A stretch of 5,872 nt of DNA, from contig JAMDDA010000147.1 in NCBI GenBank assembly GCA_023488925.1, forward strand, positions 1-5,872, in the 5' to 3' direction. The stretch is from Actinomycetota bacterium (GTDB taxonomy: Bacteria > Actinomycetota > Thermoleophilia > RBG-16-64-13). Below the pieces are notes generated by a model. The model did not search any database. It worked only from the letters and a program-made list of their open reading frames with translations, and was not told the origin of the DNA. Shown here in pieces: positions 4,855 to 5,872 of the stretch (position 1 is its first letter; the number at the start of each line of letters is the position of its first letter). Both the position numbers and the translations under genes were made by a program.

Positions 4855-5872
4855 ATGGCCGGTTCCATCAACGCTGGGCTTTTCCGAGTAGTCGAGGAGA
4901 AAGTGCGGTCCGGCGGTCGTCTGACCGACGCGGAGGCCGCGGCTCTGCTCCGCTCGCGCGATCTGCTCGCTCTCGGGGCGTTGGCCGCCGAGCGCCGCCG
5001 CCGGCTCGTGCCCGGTGATCTCGCCACCTTCATCATCGACCGCAACATCAACTACTCGAACATCTGCCTTACGGGCTGCGATTTCTGCGCTTTCTACCGG
5101 CCGCCGGGCTCGCCGGAAGGCTACCTCCTCACCAAAGAGGAGATCTTTGCCAAGATCCAGGAGACGCTGGCTCTGGGGGGCACGGCCATCCTCATGCAGG
5201 GCGGGCACCACCCCGATCTCGACATCACCTACTACGAGGACCTCTTCCGCTCCATCAAAGAGCGTTTCGATATCACCATCCACTCCCTGTCGCCGCCGGA
5301 GGTGTTGCACATCGCCCAAGTGAGCGGCCTCTCCGTGCGCGAGACGCTGGCTCGTTTGCACGCCGCCGGCCTCGACTCCCTGCCCGGGGGCGGCGCCGAG
5401 ATCCTGGTCGACCGGGTGCGGCGCCACGTCGCCCCCAAGAAGGCCCGTACCGAGCCCTGGCTCGAGGTCATGCGGCAGGCTCACCTCTTGGGCATGGCCA
5501 CCACTGCCACGATGATGTTCGGGAGCGTCGAGACTTTGGAGGAGCGGGTGGAGCACCTGCGCCGCATCCGCGACCTGCAGGACGAGACCGGCGGCTTTCG
5601 CGCCTTCATCCCCTGGACGTTCCAGGAGGGCAATACGGCCCTCGAAGGCACCGTACTCCCCACGACGGCCGTGGACTACCTGGTCACCTTGGCCGTTTCG
5701 CGCCTCTACCTGGACAACGTGCGGAACATCCAGGCCTCGTGGGTCACCCAAGGGCTCAAGGTGGGCCAGGTGGCTCTGCACTTCGGGGCGAACGACCTGG
5801 GCTCCACCATGATCGAGGAGAACGTGGTGGCGGCCGCCGGGGTGAGCTTCCGCGGGAGCACCGAAGACCGGA
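4855..5872 (+). CDS. mqnC: cyclic dehypoxanthinyl futalosine synthase MqnC (3' end cut)
   Basis: MqnC is the radical SAM enzyme that cyclises dehypoxanthinyl futalosine in the futalosine pathway to menaquinone, in the cytoplasm. The first 339 residues are visible; family members are about 360-380 long, so only the C-terminal end is missing. The radical SAM cluster motif Cys71-x3-Cys75-x2-Cys78 sits in NICLTGCDFCAFYR. Other family blocks follow: ILMQGGHHPDL (112-122), LDSLPGGGAEILVDRVRR (173-190), TATMMFGSVET (217-227), DETGGFRAFIPWTF (243-256) and GANDLGSTMIEENVVAAAG (311-329). The last block and the MQGG segment separate it from MqnE and CofH. ATG 4855 gives the usual N-terminal helix before GGRLTDAEA. 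GTG 4837 and GTG 4903 are in frame, the second with GAGGAG only three bases ahead, but both fit the family less well. It has its own probable promoter, and no other menaquinone gene is in the window. Confidence 0.97.
   Translation, partial: MAGSINAGLFRVVEEKVRSGGRLTDAEAAALLRSRDLLALGALAAERRRRLVPGDLATFIIDRNINYSNICLTGCDFCAFYRPPGSPEGYLLTKEEIFAKIQETLALGGTAILMQGGHHPDLDITYYEDLFRSIKERFDITIHSLSPPEVLHIAQVSGLSVRETLARLHAAGLDSLPGGGAEILVDRVRRHVAPKKARTEPWLEVMRQAHLLGMATTATMMFGSVETLEERVEHLRRIRDLQDETGGFRAFIPWTFQEGNTALEGTVLPTTAVDYLVTLAVSRLYLDNVRNIQASWVTQGLKVGQVALHFGANDLGSTMIEENVVAAAGVSFRGSTEDR

Noticed and set aside
4501..5781. A 426-codon open frame on the minus strand
   Set aside because: It is antisense to mqnC, whose identity is certain. 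Long antisense frames are expected in GC-rich coding DNA.
1..5872. CRISPR array, tRNA, rRNA, insertion sequence or phage genes
   Set aside because: No regularly spaced short repeats beyond the single pair at 4721-4808, no tRNA-like cloverleaf, no transposase or integrase motifs, and no terminal inverted repeats were seen.

Overview
The window is GC-rich bacterial DNA with tightly packed genes. GTG starts are common and codon third positions are mostly G or C. The right edge carries mqnC, a gene of the futalosine route to menaquinone. The left half is a redox operon of iron-sulphur proteins plus a MoaD/ThiS-type sulphur carrier. Together these suggest a high-GC, menaquinone-using anaerobe or facultative anaerobe, such as a deep Actinomycetota, Symbiobacterium-like Bacillota or Chloroflexota lineage. 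The sequence alone does not decide the phylum.

Region 1 (1-2582, + strand) looks like one operon. In order it holds the C-terminal end of a GlpC/HdrB-type CCG-domain Fe-S protein, an M29/NicX-like metalloenzyme joined by an ATGA overlap, a small cupin, a 16-cysteine four-cluster ferredoxin, a possible 31-codon mini-ORF, and a MoaD/ThiS-like protein ending in Gly-Gly-Gly. A four-cluster ferredoxin next to a MoaD-like protein often accompanies tungsten or molybdenum enzymes of the aldehyde:ferredoxin oxidoreductase (AOR) type. No such catalytic subunit is in view, so if it exists it lies upstream of base 1. The substrate is unknown.

Region 2 (2606-3997, - strand) is a complete M20-family zinc metallohydrolase, convergent with the MoaD-like gene across a 23-bp gap that contains a short inverted repeat. 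It has a strong Shine-Dalgarno sequence, a GTG start and a plausible sigma70-type promoter with a palindrome in its spacer.

Region 3 (4115-4711, + strand) is a small lipoprotein of unknown function, transcribed divergently from the M20 gene. It is followed by a 143-bp intergenic stretch with two near-identical 28-bp direct repeats exactly 60 bp apart. The first copy forms an 8-bp GC hairpin.

Region 4 (4855 to the right edge, + strand) is mqnC, missing only its extreme C terminus. An extended -10 motif ends 8 bases before its ATG and there is no Shine-Dalgarno sequence, which suggests a leaderless transcript.
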